Shown: positions 1-7,003 of the stretch, in pieces | Position numbering within the stretch: the stretch's first letter is position 1 | How the letters are laid out: each line of letters starts with the position of its first letter | Assembly: GCA_013202935.1 (NCBI GenBank) | Contig: JABMRG010000141.1 | Location: 1 to 10,687, forward strand | Direction: 5' to 3' | Source: Candidatus Omnitrophota bacterium | GTDB taxonomy: Bacteria; Omnitrophota; Gorgyraeia; JABMRG01 | Length of the DNA stretch: 10,687 bases | Notes under the pieces: model-generated | The model's database searches: none | Seen by the model: only the letters and a program-made list of their open reading frames with translations | What the model was told of the DNA's origin: nothing | Translations under genes and position numbers: made by a program

Positions 1-1151
1 AGGAACGTTACATTCTCCTCTTCAATATTTGACGCACCACCACTTACCTGGCTTATGGCACGGGTAGCATATGGCTGGTTTGTTCCAACAAGTATCTTTG
101 CTTCTTCATTATTCAGTGCCGCGATGCGTGGCGATGACAAGATATTTGTCTGGCCATACTCTTTTAACGCCTGGATTACTGCCTGATAACCTTCTGTATC
201 AAGCTGGCCTATTTGTAAAGCCCCTCCACTTGCAGAAGATGCAGAAGTTGTAGGTATAACAGCAGTCTGATTTGAATATTGCATATTTACACCAACAGTC
301 GCCAGTGGATGAAGACTTTTTTGCATTTTTACAAAGACAGCATCCCAGTTAATACCCATCTGGTAATCATCATTAAGGCTTATCTGCAATATCTTTGCCT
401 CTATTATAACCTCTTTATGTTTCTCATCAAATGCAGCTATAACCTTATCAAGCATAGGTATATTTTCTTCAAGGTCTGTTATTGCTATCTTATTGGTCCT
501 CTCATCAACTCGTAAGCTACCTATATTCTTTGTGAGCATTTCACTTATTTTTTCTTTTAAGTCTTCCGCAACAGCATATTGCAGAGAATAAACCTTTGTA
601 ACCATAGGTACATCAAGCTCCCTTATAACCTTCTCCATCTCAGCAACAGCCTCTGCTATATCCATAAGAACTAGTGTCTCAGATGCTTCATCTGCTATGA
701 CCCTTCCAATATTTGTCTTAAGCTGAGAGACTGCCTTTGAAACATCCGCAGCCTTTACATGCTTGAGTTTAATCGATTTTACAATACGCTTATCCTCATA
801 TTTCTTGCCATACATAAGCTCATAATCACGCTGAGTCATAACATATATAATAGTACCTCTTTTCTCATATGCCAGGCCATTAGCAGCTATGATTATCTCA
901 AAGGCCTCCCAAACATCCACGTCTTTTAAGAACAACGTCACTTTACCGCTTACGTTTTTGCCTGCTATTACATTAAGTCCTCCCCGCATAGATAAGAGCC
1001 TGAATACATCGAGTATATCCATGCCTTTTATATCCAGAGAGAGCTTATTCGGATCCTGCGCTGCTGCAGCAGACACCTTCTCTGCCCTAGCAGTATCCAG
1101 CGGCACAAATACCAATCCAAGTATTAATATTCCCACCGATAATCTTCTCAT
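1..1151 (-). CDS. gspD: Secretin GspD/PilQ-like, outer-membrane channel (3' end cut off by window edge)
   Basis: This is the outer-membrane secretin through which T2SS substrates leave the cell. The reading frame is open from the ATG at 1151 to the left edge (383 codons, no stop), so the C-terminal part is missing. Residues 1-23 form a signal peptide (MRR start, hydrophobic core, ARA|EK cleavage). Residues about 36-105 resemble the N0/STN domain. Two secretin_N-type repeats follow at about 124-182 and 185-243, then the start of the secretin beta-barrel domain (VIIEAKILQIS at about 248). The family motif NILSSPRIAALNNEEAKILVG begins near residue 336. An AAGGGG ribosome site lies 8-9 nt before the ATG, and the gene starts 16 bp after the gspC-like stop. 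It has fewer N-domains than classical GspD, so a PilQ-type secretin is the alternative. The neighbouring pseudopilins favour T2SS. Confidence 0.93.
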   Translation of the reverse strand, partial: MRRLSVGILILGLVFVPLDTARAEKVSAAAAQDPNKLSLDIKGMDILDVFRLLSMRGGLNVIAGKNVSGKVTLFLKDVDVWEAFEIIIAANGLAYEKRGTIIYVMTQRDYELMYGKKYEDKRIVKSIKLKHVKAADVSKAVSQLKTNIGRVIADEASETLVLMDIAEAVAEMEKVIRELDVPMVTKVYSLQYAVAEDLKEKISEMLTKNIGSLRVDERTNKIAITDLEENIPMLDKVIAAFDEKHKEVIIEAKILQISLNDDYQMGINWDAVFVKMQKSLHPLATVGVNMQYSNQTAVIPTTSASSASGGALQIGQLDTEGYQAVIQALKEYGQTNILSSPRIAALNNEEAKILVGTNQPYATRAISQVSGGASNIEEENVTF

Positions 1152-1167
1152 CTATTCTACCCCTTTT

Positions 1168-1929
1168 TTATAATGACAATGCCATTGTCTCTTCACCATA
1201 ACCCAATACTACCTTGCCAGAAGATATGTCCCTTATCTGAATATCCCCTATACTTTCGCCTTTAATCAAAAAGAGTGTCTGGCCACTCTTTTTATCTTCA
1301 ATAATAGCTTGCGGTTCATCGCCCGGCATAATACCCACAAGCCGTATTTCCTTGATTAACTCACGCAGGCCAGGGCCTTCCTTAACCTTTTCCTTCCTCT
1401 TGCTTGTTACAGGTGGCGCGAATATAGTCTTTTCATTAAGTAGTTTTTGATACTCATCAAAAGATGAGTTAGGTTTTGGCTTATCAACTACAACCTCTGG
1501 TTCTTGTTTATCTAGTTCCTTTGTCTCCTCAGTTCCAGCTGTTTCTACTGCTTCAGATAGCGAAGCTATAAGCGCCTGCATACGCTCTAATTCTTCTTTC
1601 TCATCATTTGAGAATATGTTAAAAGCAAAGAAACTGACTAGCCCCACCAAAAGAATAGTTATTATAATATATAGATGACTTATATTAAAAGATAATTGCT
1701 TAGCCTTGACAGGGTTGGGTATTTTAGGTTTTGGTATAGGCATTTCAGCAGGTATATTCTTTTTTGCTGCCGGTTTCTCTTCTTTCTGCTGAGGCAGGGA
1801 TTCGGGAGCAGGATTGATCTCTATCTTTATCTCCTCTTTGGCTACGGGACTCTCTTCACTCGCAGGCGGTTCCTTCTTGCCTTTTATAAGATGCAGCAGT
1901 CTTTCTTCTGGTGAAGAATTCTCATTCAT
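1168..1929 (-). CDS. gspC: GspC/PilP-like inner-membrane protein
   Basis: This is the likely inner-membrane link between the T2SS platform and the secretin. The 253-residue protein has a short charged N-terminus, a Pro/Glu/Lys-rich cytoplasmic stretch (about 20-80), one membrane segment at about 85-106, an acidic periplasmic linker, and a C-terminal beta domain (about 187-253) of the GspC homology-region/PilP type. The segment YQKLLNEKTIFAPP (about 160-173) resembles the conserved lead-in of that domain, and LVGIMPGDEPQAIIED matches its first strands. It has no PDZ domain, unlike classical GspC. The ATG abuts the stop of the upstream ATPase gene with no gap, and a GAGAGG ribosome site lies about 9 nt before it. 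Position immediately before gspD supports the role. The exact GspC versus PilP assignment is inference. Confidence 0.8.
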   Translation of the reverse strand: MNENSSPEERLLHLIKGKKEPPASEESPVAKEEIKIEINPAPESLPQQKEEKPAAKKNIPAEMPIPKPKIPNPVKAKQLSFNISHLYIIITILLVGLVSFFAFNIFSNDEKEELERMQALIASLSEAVETAGTEETKELDKQEPEVVVDKPKPNSSFDEYQKLLNEKTIFAPPVTSKRKEKVKEGPGLRELIKEIRLVGIMPGDEPQAIIEDKKSGQTLFLIKGESIGDIQIRDISSGKVVLGYGEETMALSL

Positions 1930-2745
1930 CTATCTAACCTCTCGTGCCATTATCTCTTCTATTGATGTCTCATCAATGATTTTTCTATTATGCATTACAA
2001 GTGTTTCAAGCGCATCGTGGCAGAGCATTGCTATCTTTCGCGGGTATCCTTGAGTGTGGTCATATATATGCCTTATCGCACCATCTGTAAAGAGTGGCTC
2101 CATAGAGCCATACCCCGCCTGTTTTAATCTGAAATTTATCATAGCCTTCGTCTCACCCTCATCAAGAGGATTTATAATATATTTTAAGTTGATTCTGTCC
2201 ATAAAATTTCTTATCCTTCTTATTTTCGGAAGCAGCTCTATTTGAGCAAGTATGATAAGCTGAAGCAGCTTGTACTCATTGGTCTCATAGTTAAGCAGGG
2301 TCCTTAATATCTCAAGGTGTGTAGGGGTTAACTTCTGGCCCTCATCTATAAGAAGAATTGTTGTCTTGTTTGCATCAACGCCTTTTTGAAAAAGATATTT
2401 CTCAAGGGCTTCCTTGTAGTCAAGTGTTGAGCGAAAAGCCGGCATTACTCCAAACATCTTTCCAAGGCTCGATAAGAACTGAAACTCCGTCTTGTGGCTT
2501 GGGTCGAGTATCATATGAAATGTAAAATCCGGCTCATTATTAAATATCTGAATAAGCATCCTGCTAAGAGTGGTCTTTCCTGTTCCTACATCACCTAGTA
2601 TTACATTCAGGCCCCTCTTAAGCCTAACGGCTATCTCAAGCCTCTTAAGAGCTGAGTTGTGTGAAGGTGAAGGATAGAAAAAACGTGGATCTGGACTTGT
2701 TGAAAATGGTTCTGTCTTTAGATTTAAGGCCTCATAGTAACTCAT
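1930..2745 (-). CDS. exeA: GspA/ExeA-like AAA ATPase
   Basis: This is a cytoplasmic P-loop ATPase of the ExeA/GspA group (AAA_22 type). In Aeromonas, ExeA works with ExeB to place the secretin in the envelope. The 271-residue protein starts with the family signature MSYYEALNLKTEPFSTSPDP. The Walker A motif GDVGTGKTT is at 51-59, Walker B ILLIDE at 130-135, a sensor-like LIILAQ at 163-168, and the typical GYPRKI motif near 233-238. It lacks the membrane segment and peptidoglycan-binding C-terminal domain of full-length ExeA (about 547 residues), so it is the short soluble form. The start overlaps the merR-like gene by 14 bp, with a GAGGA site upstream inside that gene, suggesting translational coupling. 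Co-location with gspC and gspD fits a secretin-assembly role, but other ATP-dependent roles remain possible. Confidence 0.88.
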   Translation of the reverse strand: MSYYEALNLKTEPFSTSPDPRFFYPSPSHNSALKRLEIAVRLKRGLNVILGDVGTGKTTLSRMLIQIFNNEPDFTFHMILDPSHKTEFQFLSSLGKMFGVMPAFRSTLDYKEALEKYLFQKGVDANKTTILLIDEGQKLTPTHLEILRTLLNYETNEYKLLQLIILAQIELLPKIRRIRNFMDRINLKYIINPLDEGETKAMINFRLKQAGYGSMEPLFTDGAIRHIYDHTQGYPRKIAMLCHDALETLVMHNRKIIDETSIEEIMAREVR

Positions 2746-2986
2746 CTTTATCCATTCCTCTATTCTCCAAGTTTTTCTTTATCTGGTCTAATGAGCGTCC
2801 TTGTTTCCTCAATCCCCTGATCTCTTTAAGCTTCTCTGCTGTAGAGTCATCAAAGAACCTGAAATTTGTCTCAAACCCTCTCGCTACTTCCTTTATAAGT
2901 TTTATCTTAAGATAATACTTAAGCGTTTCTACAGAATAGCCGGTAGCCTGCGCTAAATCTTTTATTAAATATATATTCTTCATCAT
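2732..2986 (-). CDS. Minimal MerR-family transcriptional regulator
   Basis: This is an 84-residue DNA-binding protein consisting of little more than a MerR-type winged helix-turn-helix. The HTH spans about 6-26 (LIKDLAQATGYSVETLKYY), the wing about 33-46, and two further helices about 49-75 (STAEKLKEIRGLRKQGRSLDQIKKNL). There is no effector-binding or metal-binding C-terminal domain and no cysteine, so it is probably not a metal sensor. The tandem ATG start (2986 or 2983) has no recognisable Shine-Dalgarno sequence. The gene's 3' end overlaps the ExeA-like ATPase gene by 14 bp. It lies downstream of a good promoter with three matching dyad sequences, so autoregulation of merR-exeA-gspC-gspD is the natural inference. 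Confidence 0.85.
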   Translation of the reverse strand: MMKNIYLIKDLAQATGYSVETLKYYLKIKLIKEVARGFETNFRFFDDSTAEKLKEIRGLRKQGRSLDQIKKNLENRGMDKDELL

Positions 2987-3000
2987 AATTTTGGGGGATT

Positions 3001-3022
3001 AAAAAATCCAGCATGGGCTGGA
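3001..3022 (-). terminator. Terminator-like hairpin in the merR leader
   Basis: Read on the minus strand, TCCAGC, a CCAT loop and GCTGGA form a 6-bp stem followed directly by TTTTTT. This has the form of a weak rho-independent terminator. It ends about 14 nt before the merR-like ATG. It would either stop read-through from gspM or act as an attenuator for transcripts starting at the promoter at 3089-3117. The stem is short, so function is uncertain. Confidence 0.5.
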
Positions 3023-3046
3023 CTAAAAAAGTACGCTCTTTTAGCG

Positions 3047-3062
3047 CTCTCTAAGTAGGGAG
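3047..3062. promoter_or_regulatory. Candidate MerR operator A
   Basis: CTCTCTAAGTAGGGAG is an imperfect dyad (6 of 7 half-site positions pair). With the following C it matches the perfect dyad at 3158 at 15 of 17 positions. It lies in the transcribed leader of merR. Its right half pairs with the left half of site B to form the RNA hairpin at 3052-3081. The operator role is inferred from repetition, symmetry and the adjacent MerR-type gene. Confidence 0.5.
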
Positions 3063-3081
3063 CCCACCATCTCCCTACTTA
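3052..3081 (-). promoter_or_regulatory. 11-bp hairpin at the predicted 5' end of the merR transcript
   Basis: TAAGTAGGGAG (3052-3062) and CTCCCTACTTA (3071-3081) are perfectly complementary and separated by an 8-nt loop. The predicted transcription start from the promoter at 3089-3117 falls at about 3082, so the message would begin with this stem-loop. It could stabilise the 5' end or take part in attenuation with the second hairpin. Alternatively it is only a by-product of two adjacent DNA operators. Confidence 0.55.
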
Positions 3082-3086
3082 TGGAG
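3071..3086. promoter_or_regulatory. Candidate MerR operator B (overlaps predicted transcription start)
   Basis: CTCCCTACTTATGGAG is an imperfect dyad of the same CTCCCTAnnTAGGGAG pattern. Its centre is 24 bp from that of site A. It begins 2 bp downstream of the -10 hexamer and covers the expected transcription start, a position suited to repression. Classical MerR activators instead bind between -35 and -10. Confidence 0.5.
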
Positions 3087-3088
3087 TA

Positions 3089-3117
3089 AGTTTACACTAT
3101 TTCTGCTGGTTTGTCAA
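3089..3117 (-). promoter_or_regulatory. Sigma70-type promoter driving merR-exeA-gspC-gspD
   Basis: On the minus strand a perfect -35 hexamer TTGACA (3112-3117) is followed after exactly 17 bp by TAAACT (3089-3094), a 4/6 match to TATAAT. It is the only strong promoter I could find in the window. It lies in the 196-bp gap between gspM and merR and implies a separate transcription unit of about 95 nt leader plus four genes. Confidence 0.7.
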
Positions 3118-3157
3118 CTATTTGATGAAAAAATTAGTAAAAAATTGGCAGGTAGTA

Positions 3158-3173
3158 CTCCCTAGGTAGGGAG
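3158..3173. promoter_or_regulatory. Candidate MerR operator C (perfect dyad)
   Basis: CTCCCTAGGTAGGGAG has perfect 7-bp half-sites around a GG centre. It lies 9 bp after the gspM stop and about 41 bp upstream of the -35 hexamer. It is 87 bp centre to centre from site B. As the best version of the repeated motif, it is the likely high-affinity site if the MerR-like protein binds here. Confidence 0.5.
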
Positions 3174-3182
3174 CATTGTATA

Positions 3183-3722
3183 TTACTTGATAACAACTTT
3201 GGATATGACCATAGAAGATCTTATGAGGGTACCTTCCTGGCTGCTTTTGGTACTTAAGTTGAGGCGGTCGACCTTTAGTAACTGGGGAGAATTTTTGACA
3301 TCATATATGAACTTCATAAGTGACTGCATAGGAGATTCTGTCTCGATCTCGACGACAAACCTTTTGTAATAACCTTTATCCTTTGACGGCTTTGGCCTCA
3401 TGCTGGTAATCTTAAGGTTGGCCTTACGGCTCAAGGTTTCAAGTTCATTGAGTATCTGGGTAATATCCTGCTCATCACTTCCTTTAGACTTCATCCTGGC
3501 TGCATAAGTAGCATACTCTTTATCTATCTCTGGCTTTTTCTTTATAACAGAGAGTGATTTCTGTAGTTTTATCTTGGAAAGTTTTATATTACGGTTTATA
3601 CTGTTCCATTGGTTAATAAGCGGCCCTATTAAGAAGTTATAAGAAAGCGCAATGATAACTACGCCTATAACAACATAAAGAATATTCTTTTCTCTTGGGG
3701 AAAGCTTATTTAACAAATCCAT
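3183..3722 (-). CDS. gspM: GspM/PilO-like inner-membrane assembly protein
   Basis: This is an inner-membrane platform component expected to pair with the GspL-type protein encoded just before it. The 179-residue protein has a short cytoplasmic N-terminus (MDLLNKLSPREK), one membrane helix at about 14-36, a coiled-coil-forming Lys-rich segment at about 37-105, and a C-terminal ferredoxin-like PilO/GspM fold (about 105-179). The start is supported by an AAGGAG site at 3731-3736, inside the end of gspL, 8 nt before the ATG. The two genes are 5 bp apart. PilO and GspM share this architecture; T2SS context favours GspM. It is the last gene before the 196-bp regulatory gap. Confidence 0.82.
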   Translation of the reverse strand: MDLLNKLSPREKNILYVVIGVVIIALSYNFLIGPLINQWNSINRNIKLSKIKLQKSLSVIKKKPEIDKEYATYAARMKSKGSDEQDITQILNELETLSRKANLKITSMRPKPSKDKGYYKRFVVEIETESPMQSLMKFIYDVKNSPQLLKVDRLNLSTKSSQEGTLIRSSMVISKVVIK

Positions 3723-3727
3723 TTACC

Positions 3728-5185
3728 TTACTCCTTAGGAACAAAGTTGCATCTTATCTGAAAATCTACCGTCTCTCCTTGGCGTGTTCGCCTTTTGGCA
3801 ACTGAACGCGTCTCTACTTTGCTGAAACTCTCTGAACCTTCTAAAATTGTTACCAGCTTAAATACATCTGACATCTTGGCACTCTTTCCACGAAACCGTG
3901 TGACTCTAGAGCTATCATCGTAATCAAAGTCTATTAATGATATGCTTGATGGAATAAGTTTATATAAATTATATATTACATCAAGAGAGGAGGCCCCTTC
4001 AGAAAACTGCCCCTTCAGTATCTCTACCTTTTTAAGCTTATCTTCTGTTACCTTTGCTGCTGGCTCAATGGTTTTAAGCATCACCTTTAATGTAGCAAGC
4101 TGTTTTTTCTTCTGAAAGATCTGTAAAAAAACTAATGTAAGAGAAAGGCCGATTATAATTGCTCCCAAAACTGAAATACCTACAAGCTTCTGCAGTTTTG
4201 CAGAATACCTCTTCTTCCTTCTTACCTCTTTTGCAACAAGGTTTATACCTTCTTCAATAAATAGGGCCCCACATACTGCACAGACAGAGGTCTTATCTGC
4301 TATACCTTCATCTCCTAATGCGTCATCTGCCACAGAGAGCGATGATAGGACATTCACAGCTTGAGAATTCTGTTCAAACTCAAGCTTGATAGCAGCTGCA
4401 AAGTCCTCTATGCAAGAATTGGCCCCTGTGACAAGGAAGTCTGAGATTAGAGAAGCATCCTTCTGCTGCTCTTTTACATACATTGAGACATAACCTTTTA
4501 CTTCACCTGCCAATCTTTTTATCCAGCGTATAGATTCAGGCTCAGAGATATTATCTGCACCTATGGAAGCAACTCTTGAAAATGTAAGGATCCCATTGGA
4601 TACTATGGCTATCTCGGTATTTGTGGTATCAATATCGACTAGGCAGATGTTTTTTTCGCTGATATCTCCTAGAGGCGCTGATAACTTTAGCCATGCTGAT
4701 ATACCCTCCGAGCTCAGTCTAATATTATTAGAATGCGAATCAGCACCTTTTAATATATCATCAATCCTGTTTATCTCATTCTTATGGGCCACAACCAACA
4801 TAATATCAGTATAGCCCTCACTATCAGTCCTTAAGATGCTGTAATCTGATACAATCTCTTCCTTTGAATAAGGTATCTGTTTGGCTGCCTCAAAAGATAT
4901 CATATTCTCTACCTCAGAAGTCTCAGTTGCAGGAAGCCTTAAGGTTCTTACCATAGTCTTCTCCCTTGATACTACCGCGGTAACTGAATCCAAACTTATA
5001 TTATTAGCCTTGGTTATGTCAGTGAGTGATTTAGATATCTCATCGTCAGATAAGGCCGCTATGGGCTGGATAATAATTTTTGATATAGCAATTGTCTTGC
5101 TTGAAGGTTCTTGCTGCACTATCTTGAGATACCCCTTGTCTATCTCAATGCATGTCTTATATTTTTTGCCTGAAAAAATAGCCAT
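3728..5185 (-). CDS. gspL: GspL-type protein (PilM-like actin fold fused to PilN-like membrane domain)
   Basis: This is a platform protein that should contact the assembly ATPase GspE in the cytoplasm and GspM in the membrane. The 485-residue product has a PilM/GspL actin-like domain (about 8-320), including a phosphate-1-like strand CLVDIDTTNTEIAIV (181-195) and the LVTGANSCIEDFAAA loop (251-265). One membrane helix follows at about 334-356, then a coiled coil (about 357-395) and a PilN-like ferredoxin domain (about 396-485). In T4P systems PilM and PilN are separate; the single chain is the T2SS GspL arrangement. The start lies 1 bp after the gspK stop, with AGGAG at 5192-5196 placed 6 nt before the ATG. 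Nucleotide binding is not established. Confidence 0.87.
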   Translation of the reverse strand: MAIFSGKKYKTCIEIDKGYLKIVQQEPSSKTIAISKIIIQPIAALSDDEISKSLTDITKANNISLDSVTAVVSREKTMVRTLRLPATETSEVENMISFEAAKQIPYSKEEIVSDYSILRTDSEGYTDIMLVVAHKNEINRIDDILKGADSHSNNIRLSSEGISAWLKLSAPLGDISEKNICLVDIDTTNTEIAIVSNGILTFSRVASIGADNISEPESIRWIKRLAGEVKGYVSMYVKEQQKDASLISDFLVTGANSCIEDFAAAIKLEFEQNSQAVNVLSSLSVADDALGDEGIADKTSVCAVCGALFIEEGINLVAKEVRRKKRYSAKLQKLVGISVLGAIIIGLSLTLVFLQIFQKKKQLATLKVMLKTIEPAAKVTEDKLKKVEILKGQFSEGASSLDVIYNLYKLIPSSISLIDFDYDDSSRVTRFRGKSAKMSDVFKLVTILEGSESFSKVETRSVAKRRTRQGETVDFQIRCNFVPKE

Positions 5186-5186
5186 A

Positions 5187-6287
5187 CTACGTCTCCTGGT
5201 ACCAGTATGCTACTGAGGGCGGCTCATTACTATCTTCAAAGATATAGACCGCCTCTATCTCTGTTCTTACCTTATTTACCTCAGCTTTCGCCTTTGCGCG
5301 ATAGGCGCTAGAGCTTACAGTAACTTCTGCGCCTGAACCTGCGGTAAGCTCTTTTATCCTATTATACTCATCAGTTGTTACACCATAGATATTAGCATAC
5401 CATTCGTCATCTTGCAAATTCTTTATTTCAACAAGCCCTTCTTCTTCCCTATCGATAGTATATGATCCAAGAGAAAACCAGCGGTCATCTCTTGTGCCTA
5501 TTCTTTCATCTGACCCCTGTCGATACTCCACGATCTTTGAGGCAAGATCAGAATAGTCAGGGCCAAAGAGTGAATCAAGGACTCTCCTGCTTGCTGTATT
5601 AATATTTGTTTTACCATTGCCATATACGGTAATATAGGGGGTAATATTATTCATTATGCCTTGAGTCATGCCTCTTACAAGAATAAGCTCATATATACTA
5701 TCGAAGGCTAAGTTCTTGCAATGGTATGCAGGAGACAAGCCCTGGTAATACTCATCCTCAGCACCATAGAATACATCATCTTCTGATATAGTTATCTCAT
5801 CGTCTTCATCGCGCCAGTCTACTATGGCTGCTGCGATATCTTCAGCATCATCCTCATCAATATCAAAGGATAATATAAGATTTTTCAGCGTATTAACTGA
5901 TGCTGTATTTATATTTACCTTTGACTGCTCATCCATAAGCCCATAGAGTATTATCTCTTCTTCATCTTCTGTCTCATCCGGATATATATACCCTATAGTA
6001 TAGCTTCCGTTACCTAAAGAGTGTTCTTTAAAGAGATCTTCATTGTTAGCCCACTTTTGGTTAAAGGCATCTATTGTTGTCGAAAGGTTCCTCTTGTACT
6101 CTAAACTCTTTTCAGCCAACACACGCATAATACCTGCTCGGGCAAGATGGAAGGCTTGGACCTTATCTACACTATAGGAGGTAAGCTTCAACGAGACTGC
6201 AGACTGCCTTCCTACGCTTACGGCAAAAATAGTAAGTATAGCAACAATCCACAAAGCTGTTATCAGTATTGCACCTTTTTCCTTCAT
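5187..6287 (-). CDS. gspK: Minor pseudopilin GspK
   Basis: This is the largest minor pseudopilin, expected at the pseudopilus tip in a complex with GspI and GspJ. The 366-residue protein begins with a class III prepilin signal MKEKG|AILITALWIVAIL. The mature residue 5 is Thr rather than Glu, as is usual for GspK. The T2SSK helical domain is marked by VNINTAS (124-130), the AAIVDWRDEDDE segment and a second TNINTAS, typical of the two SAM-like subdomains. Acidic stretches DETEDEEE and IDEDDAED are conspicuous. The start overlaps the end of gspJ by 4 bp (ATGA). A GGAGG site for it lies in the last codons of gspJ. Confidence 0.92.
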   Translation of the reverse strand: MKEKGAILITALWIVAILTIFAVSVGRQSAVSLKLTSYSVDKVQAFHLARAGIMRVLAEKSLEYKRNLSTTIDAFNQKWANNEDLFKEHSLGNGSYTIGYIYPDETEDEEEIILYGLMDEQSKVNINTASVNTLKNLILSFDIDEDDAEDIAAAIVDWRDEDDEITISEDDVFYGAEDEYYQGLSPAYHCKNLAFDSIYELILVRGMTQGIMNNITPYITVYGNGKTNINTASRRVLDSLFGPDYSDLASKIVEYRQGSDERIGTRDDRWFSLGSYTIDREEEGLVEIKNLQDDEWYANIYGVTTDEYNRIKELTAGSGAEVTVSSSAYRAKAKAEVNKVRTEIEAVYIFEDSNEPPSVAYWYQET

Positions 6288-7003
6288 TCTTCTTCAGGAA
6301 CCTCCAGAGTCTCTTCTGCGCTTTCAGAAGGTTTAGCAGTTGGTATCCATATCCTTCTAGAAATAGAGGTTGCTTGGCCATCACCACTATCTGCAAAGGT
6401 TATCTCTATCTTCATACCTCTTGGCAGGGCATCTGCTTGCTCCCACATCTGGACCCATTCATACTCTATGCCTTCCTCCTCCGCTTCTTCTTGCTCTGCA
6501 GCCAGCATATAACTTAAGTTAATCTCAGATACCCCTTCTAGCAGCGTTTCTCCGCCTTCTTGGGCCGGCTCAAGTACCTCTTCTATAATTTCTTCTTCCT
6601 CTTCTTCAGGTTCAAGCATGCTAATAACATCTATAAGTTCTTCTTCTTTCCTTATGAGTAGGCTTGAAGAGGGTGCATCTTCATCTTCACTAGGCGCGAG
6701 GAAATAACTGATTCTCTTTACATTGGAAGATCCATCTTCAGATAAGTTCATGCATGTTACAAATGCTGCCTGGCTCTCATTCCCTTCAAAGGGAATATTG
6801 GACATATAGATCATATTCTTAATGTCTTTTGTAATCGTTGCAAAAACACCTCTTAGCCTCTGCTGTGATGCTGACTCAGACTCTATGCGCCTCCATGCCA
6901 TAACACCGCCGCGAAAACAGGAGTATAGGACAACTGCAATTGTTGCAAATATCGCAACCGCAACCAAGAGTTCGATAAGGGTAAACCCCCTCTTCCTTAT
7001 CAT
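6284..7003 (-). CDS. gspJ: Minor pseudopilin GspJ with acidic insertions
   Basis: This is a tip-complex pseudopilin. The prepilin signal MIRKRG|FTLIELLVAVAIFA is canonical, with Gly at -1 and Glu at +5, and is followed by the hydrophobic helix (about 7-28). The remainder fits GspJ: SQQRLRGVFATITKDIKNM after the helix, and a C-terminal GMKIEITFADS...RRIWIPT beta segment (about 196-222). The 239-residue chain is longer than usual. The extra length is in glutamate-rich blocks at about 119-143 (containing EPEEEEEEIIEE), 168-178 and the C-terminal tail 226-239. It overlaps gspI by 4 bp and gspK by 4 bp, so translation is probably coupled. Confidence 0.9.
   Translation of the reverse strand: MIRKRGFTLIELLVAVAIFATIAVVLYSCFRGGVMAWRRIESESASQQRLRGVFATITKDIKNMIYMSNIPFEGNESQAAFVTCMNLSEDGSSNVKRISYFLAPSEDEDAPSSSLLIRKEEELIDVISMLEPEEEEEEIIEEVLEPAQEGGETLLEGVSEINLSYMLAAEQEEAEEEGIEYEWVQMWEQADALPRGMKIEITFADSGDGQATSISRRIWIPTAKPSESAEETLEVPEEE

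Noticed and set aside
1..14. AGGAACGTTACATT resembles the outer palindrome arm (AGGGAACGTTTCACT)
   Set aside because: It lies inside the conserved reading frame of gspD, matches only partly with a one-base gap, and has no inverted partner nearby. Probably chance.
3047..3173. Repeated 16-bp units as a CRISPR-like array
   Set aside because: Only three imperfect copies with irregular spacing (24 and 87 bp), symmetrical units, and no cas genes in the window.
3121..3182. A terminator for gspM formed by the CTCCCTA dyad and downstream T-runs
   Set aside because: The dyad has only a 2-nt centre, so it would make a poor RNA hairpin, and the T-runs lie well over 10 nt downstream. It fits a DNA operator better.
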